Origin: Enterovibrio calviensis DSM 14347
GTDB taxonomy: Bacteria; Pseudomonadota; Gammaproteobacteria; Enterobacterales; Vibrionaceae
Direction of reading: 5' to 3'
DNA: 64,000 nucleotides
NCBI RefSeq assembly: GCF_000621165.1
Contig: NZ_JHZA01000009.1
Span: 62,001-126,000 of the forward strand
The position numbers and the translations under genes are program-made. This document shows, piece by piece, positions 60,717 through 64,000 of this stretch (position 1 is its first letter; each line of letters begins with the position of its first letter). The notes beneath the pieces were generated by a model, which worked only from the letters and a program-made list of their open reading frames with translations, was not told the origin of the DNA and made no database searches.

Positions 60717-61595
60717 ATGACCATGCATTACGTCGGGCGATTTGCTCCCTCTCCATCAGGCCCACTTCACTTTGGTTCTCTTGTCGCTGCGCTTGGCAGT
60801 TATTTGCAGGCTCGCGCTAACCAAGGACATTGGCTAGTGCGGATTGAAGACATCGATCCACCACGTGAAGTTGAAGGCTCGGCTGACGCCATTCTCCGTA
60901 CCTTAGACGCTTATGGCCTGCATTGGGATGGTGACGTGCTATACCAGCACACGCGATATGATGCTTACCAAGCACACATTGACTCTTGGCTAAGCAATGG
61001 CAATGCGTATCTCTGCCAATGTACACGACGCCAAATCAAAGATGCGGGGGGGATTTACCCCGGAACGTGTCGTCACCGTGAATTGGAACGTGAACAATCC
61101 GCAGTGCGCGTTTGCATCGACAATCCCGTTAATGAGTTTGTCGATATTAAACATGGCGTGATGCCACTCGACACTGCCATGGCTGCGGAAGACTTCATTA
61201 TCAAACGTCGCGACGGCCTATTTGCTTACAACCTCGCGGTGGTACTTGATGATATTTATCAAGGCGTAACCGAAGTCGTAAGAGGTGCTGACCTGATTGA
61301 GCCGACAGGCAGACAAGTTTCTCTTTATCAGAAACTCGGCGCATCCGCTGTCAGTTATTTGCATTTGCCACTTGCACTCAACGCTGACGGTAATAAGCTT
61401 TCTAAACAAAACCACGCGCCAGCCATCGACAATGCGAATCCGGGACCTGCTTTAGAGGCTGCATTAGCCTTTTTAGGTCACCCTACTCCAAAGGATTTAT
61501 GCGGAGCTAGCGTCGAAGAATTATTGCTTTGGGGCGCACAAAATTGGCATGTTAATAAATTGCCGAACGACACAGAAGTGATTACAGCTTTCTAA
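60717..61595 (+). CDS. gluQ: Glutamyl-Q tRNA(Asp) synthetase
   Basis: GluRS paralogue lacking the anticodon domain; attaches glutamate to queuosine in tRNA-Asp. 292 residues from ATG 60717 ([22 protein letters not shown]), with the HIGH-like PLHFGSL, a zinc site (CQCTRRQ...YPGTC) and KLSKQ. Between dksA and pcnB, its common place. An upstream frame (60549) overlaps dksA and is not used. Confidence 0.96.
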   Translation: MTMHYVGRFAPSPSGPLHFGSLVAALGSYLQARANQGHWLVRIEDIDPPREVEGSADAILRTLDAYGLHWDGDVLYQHTRYDAYQAHIDSWLSNGNAYLCQCTRRQIKDAGGIYPGTCRHRELEREQSAVRVCIDNPVNEFVDIKHGVMPLDTAMAAEDFIIKRRDGLFAYNLAVVLDDIYQGVTEVVRGADLIEPTGRQVSLYQKLGASAVSYLHLPLALNADGNKLSKQNHAPAIDNANPGPALEAALAFLGHPTPKDLCGASVEELLLWGAQNWHVNKLPNDTEVITAF

Positions 61596-61663
61596 AATAC
61601 GAGGGCGTGATATATCATATGCCGTCGTTTTTATGACCCGACCTGTCAAATACGAGGTGAGTT

Positions 61664-63058
61664 ATCTTTAATCGAGTTACCAGCTTTTGCCGTAAGGTGT
61701 TGAATCGCGATAATAAAACGCGCGAGGTCACAGACCTGAAGCTAGAAGTTATTCCTCGCCAAGAGCACGGTATATCAAGAAAAGATATCAGCGAAAATGC
61801 GCTGAAAGTGCTCTACCGCCTGAATAAGGCGGGGTTTGAGGCGTACCTTGTTGGCGGCGGCGTGCGTGATTTAATGCTAAACACGCAACCCAAAGACTTT
61901 GATATTGCCACCAATGCGACCCCAGATGAGGTGCGTAAGCTTTTCCGCAACTGTCGTTTGGTGGGCCGTCGATTCCGTCTGGCGCATATCTTATTCGGAC
62001 GTGATGTTATTGAGGTGGCAACGTTCCGTGGACACCACGGCAGCGAAGCCAGTGAAAAGAACGCCAGCAGCCAATCCAACGATGGCATGCTATTGCGTGA
62101 TAACGTCTATGGCACGATAGATGAAGATGCAGAACGCCGCGATTTCACGGTGAATGCGCTTTATTACAATATCGATGATTTCTCAGTGCGCGACTATGCC
62201 GGTGGTGTTGAAGACCTCAACAACCGTGTGATTCGCCTGATTGGCGATCCTGAAACGCGCTACCGTGAAGATCCAGTGCGTATGCTGCGAGCGGTGCGTT
62301 TTGCAGCCAAACTGGACATGACAGTGAATGATGCAACGGCAGCGCCTATTCCAGCGTTGGCCCATTTGCTGCGTGATATTCCCGCTGCACGCTTGTTTGA
62401 AGAAAGCCTAAAGCTGCTTCAGTCTGGCCATGGTTTGCAAACCTACAAACTGCTGCGTGATTTCGATTTGTTCACGCCACTGTTTCCTATCTTGGCTGAA
62501 CACTTCACCGAAGATCGAAACAGCAAGAGCGAGCAAATGCTTGAGCTTGTGTTGCGTTCGACCGATGAGCGCGTCGCCACTGAGCAGCGTATCAACCCGG
62601 CCTTTATGTTTGCCGCGATGTTATGGTACCCACTGGAAACCCGCGCTGAAGAAATCGCGTTTGAAAGCGGCTTAAGCTATTACGATGCCTTTATGGTTGC
62701 TGCTAACGATATGCTGGATGAGCAGGTGAAAACCATTGCGATCCCTCGTCGTTTTACCGCCATGATTCGTGATATCTGGCAACTGCAGCTTCGCCTAAGT
62801 CGTCGCTCTGGTACTCGCGCCTACAAACTGTTGGAACAACAAAAGTTCCGCGCTGCATTTGATTTCCTTGAAATGCGTGGCGAAGTGGAAGGCGGCCAGT
62901 TAAAAGAGTTGGCGCAATGGTGGGATGACTTCCAAAAAGCAGACCGTGATAGCCGCAACGATATGGTGCAGGTGCTAAACAAAGCCAGCTCGGCCAAAAA
63001 ACTACGCCGTCGCCGCAAAACTAAACCGCGACGTCGCAAGCCGAACCCTGAATCATGA
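61664..63058 (+). CDS. pcnB: Poly(A) polymerase I, probable AUC start
   Basis: Adds 3' poly(A) tails that speed RNA decay. Nucleotidyltransferase motifs [14 protein letters not shown] and [22 protein letters not shown] and a basic C-terminus ([15 protein letters not shown]). Codons before the first GTG/TTG (61697) read [11 protein letters not shown], matching the N-terminus of E. coli PcnB (IFTRVANFCRK), which starts at AUU. Here the first codon would be ATC at 61664, three bases after GAGGTGA. This gives 464 residues; starting at 61697 would cut the conserved N-terminus. Overlaps folK by four bases. Confidence 0.93.
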   Translation: MFNRVTSFCRKVLNRDNKTREVTDLKLEVIPRQEHGISRKDISENALKVLYRLNKAGFEAYLVGGGVRDLMLNTQPKDFDIATNATPDEVRKLFRNCRLVGRRFRLAHILFGRDVIEVATFRGHHGSEASEKNASSQSNDGMLLRDNVYGTIDEDAERRDFTVNALYYNIDDFSVRDYAGGVEDLNNRVIRLIGDPETRYREDPVRMLRAVRFAAKLDMTVNDATAAPIPALAHLLRDIPAARLFEESLKLLQSGHGLQTYKLLRDFDLFTPLFPILAEHFTEDRNSKSEQMLELVLRSTDERVATEQRINPAFMFAAMLWYPLETRAEEIAFESGLSYYDAFMVAANDMLDEQVKTIAIPRRFTAMIRDIWQLQLRLSRRSGTRAYKLLEQQKFRAAFDFLEMRGEVEGGQLKELAQWWDDFQKADRDSRNDMVQVLNKASSAKKLRRRRKTKPRRRKPNPES

Positions 63059-63537
63059 TCCGTGCTTACATTGCGATAGGCAGTAACCTTGGCAATCCGG
63101 TAGAAAAAGCACAAAATGCTATCAAAGCATTGGCGCAACTACCGGATAGCCGATGGGTGATTTGTTCATCGCTATACAGCAGTAAGCCTATGGGCCCCGC
63201 CGACCAACCCGATTACGTGAACGCTGTTGCGGCAATTGACACCGCACTACTTCCGTTAGATCTTCTTGCTCATACTCAGCGTATCGAGTTGGAATTTGGT
63301 CGAGAGCGCAAAGATGAGCGCTGGGGGCCACGAACACTAGATCTGGATATCCTCTTATATGGTGATCTCCAGCTAGAAAGTGAACGGTTAACCGTTCCAC
63401 ACTACGGGATGAAGGAACGAGAATTCGTACTTTACCCTCTCGCCGAAATTGCCCCTGACTTGCACCTGCCTGATGGCAGTGCTGTCGCTGATTTGGTCGC
63501 CGTCACGGATAAGAACGGTTTGACCAGTATCGCGTAA
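63055..63537 (+). CDS. folK: 2-amino-4-hydroxy-6-hydroxymethyldihydropteridine pyrophosphokinase
   Basis: HPPK, folate pathway, 160 residues: [15 protein letters not shown], the signature [16 protein letters not shown] and [25 protein letters not shown] overlap with pcnB signals coupling. Confidence 0.97.
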   Translation: MIRAYIAIGSNLGNPVEKAQNAIKALAQLPDSRWVICSSLYSSKPMGPADQPDYVNAVAAIDTALLPLDLLAHTQRIELEFGRERKDERWGPRTLDLDILLYGDLQLESERLTVPHYGMKEREFVLYPLAEIAPDLHLPDGSAVADLVAVTDKNGLTSIA

Positions 63538-63590
63538 GCACAAAAGCCTCAGCAATCAACATCAATAGCAAGCAGGGTTTGGGAGACGAT

Positions 63591-64000
63591 ATGAAAAAAA
63601 TTACGATAAATACCTTAATGGCATGGAAGCAAGAAGGGCGTAAATTTGCCACTGCAACAGCTTACGATGCTAGCTTTGCCCAACTCTTTGAATCACAAGA
63701 AATGCCACTGCTGCTGGTCGGTGACTCTCTAGGCATGGTTCTACAGGGTAAAAGTGACACCCTGTCTGTGTCTGTCGACGAAATCGCCTATCACACGCGC
63801 AGCGTGCGTGCAGGAAGCCCTAACTGCCTGTTGATGGCTGACATGCCATTTATGTCATACGCCACGCCAGAACAAGCCTGTGAAAACGCAGCAGTACTGG
63901 TGAAAGCGGGTGCCAACATGGTGAAATTGGAAGGCGGCGCATGGCTCGCTGATACCGTGACCAAGTTGACGCAACGCGCTGTACCTGTCTGTGCTCACCT
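63591..64000 (+). CDS. panB: 3-methyl-2-oxobutanoate hydroxymethyltransferase, 3' end outside window
   Basis: First enzyme of pantothenate synthesis. The visible 136 residues carry [40 protein letters not shown] and the metal-binding region near [15 protein letters not shown] ribosome site; gene runs off the right edge. Confidence 0.97.
   Translation, partial: MKKITINTLMAWKQEGRKFATATAYDASFAQLFESQEMPLLLVGDSLGMVLQGKSDTLSVSVDEIAYHTRSVRAGSPNCLLMADMPFMSYATPEQACENAAVLVKAGANMVKLEGGAWLADTVTKLTQRAVPVCAH

Overview
The window is a stretch of gammaproteobacterial chromosome, almost certainly from a member of the Vibrionaceae. The evidence is the gene order (rpoE-rseABC-lepA, nadB, sdhE-ygfX, ygfZ; the metK to mltC block; mrcB-hrpB-sfsA-dksA-gluQ-pcnB-folK-panB), a dispersed repeat with TATACCC...AAGATGC ends of the kind found between Vibrionaceae genes, and a third-type chemosensory cluster like the one on chromosome II of Vibrio cholerae. 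The genus cannot be fixed from the sequence; a Grimontia/Enterovibrio-like relative is possible. Most genes are ordinary housekeeping genes and no phage, insertion sequence, integrase or CRISPR array was seen.

Layout. 1-3.3 kb: the envelope-stress operon rpoE-rseA-rseB-rseC-lepA (minus strand, lepA cut by the window edge) behind a likely sigma-E promoter. 3.7-11.3 kb: nadB, a chemoreceptor with a probable HBM sensor domain, sdhE-ygfX, a 266-bp repeat element, ygfZ, a YbaK-type deacylase, a LysR regulator and a small orphan gene. 11.5-20.1 kb: gcvH, two tandem MscS-type channels, and the carbon genes tkt-epd-pgk-fbaA, all on the minus strand. 20.3-26.1 kb: metK behind MetJ boxes, sprT, endA, rsmE, gshB, yqgE, ruvX. 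26.1-40.8 kb: pilT-pilU, then yggS-proC-yggT-yggU, a DUF4426 gene, rdgB, hemW, a DUF3857/transglutaminase protein, yggN, glsB, trmB, mutY, yggX, mltC.

40.9-54.2 kb is the most unusual part. A tRNA cluster (Phe with a destroyed 5' end, Thr, Phe, Asn, then a decayed Asn copy) is followed by a 12-kb, twelve-gene minus-strand chemosensory operon, and then by a second Phe-Thr tRNA pair in the same orientation as the first. The operon encodes a STAS protein, CheY, CheA, two CheW, a cytoplasmic receptor with three Aer2-type (heme-binding style) PAS domains and a WEEF tail, CheR, CheD, CheB, a membrane MCP-like protein, a second STAS protein, and a three-domain response regulator/PP2C phosphatase/serine kinase resembling HsbR. 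It therefore appears to join a gas- or redox-sensing chemosensory array to a partner-switching output. It lies exactly where two conserved gene blocks meet (the mltC end and the mrcB start).

54.3-64 kb: mrcB, hrpB, sfsA, dksA, gluQ, pcnB, folK and the start of panB. pcnB appears to start at AUC, matching the rare AUU start of E. coli pcnB.
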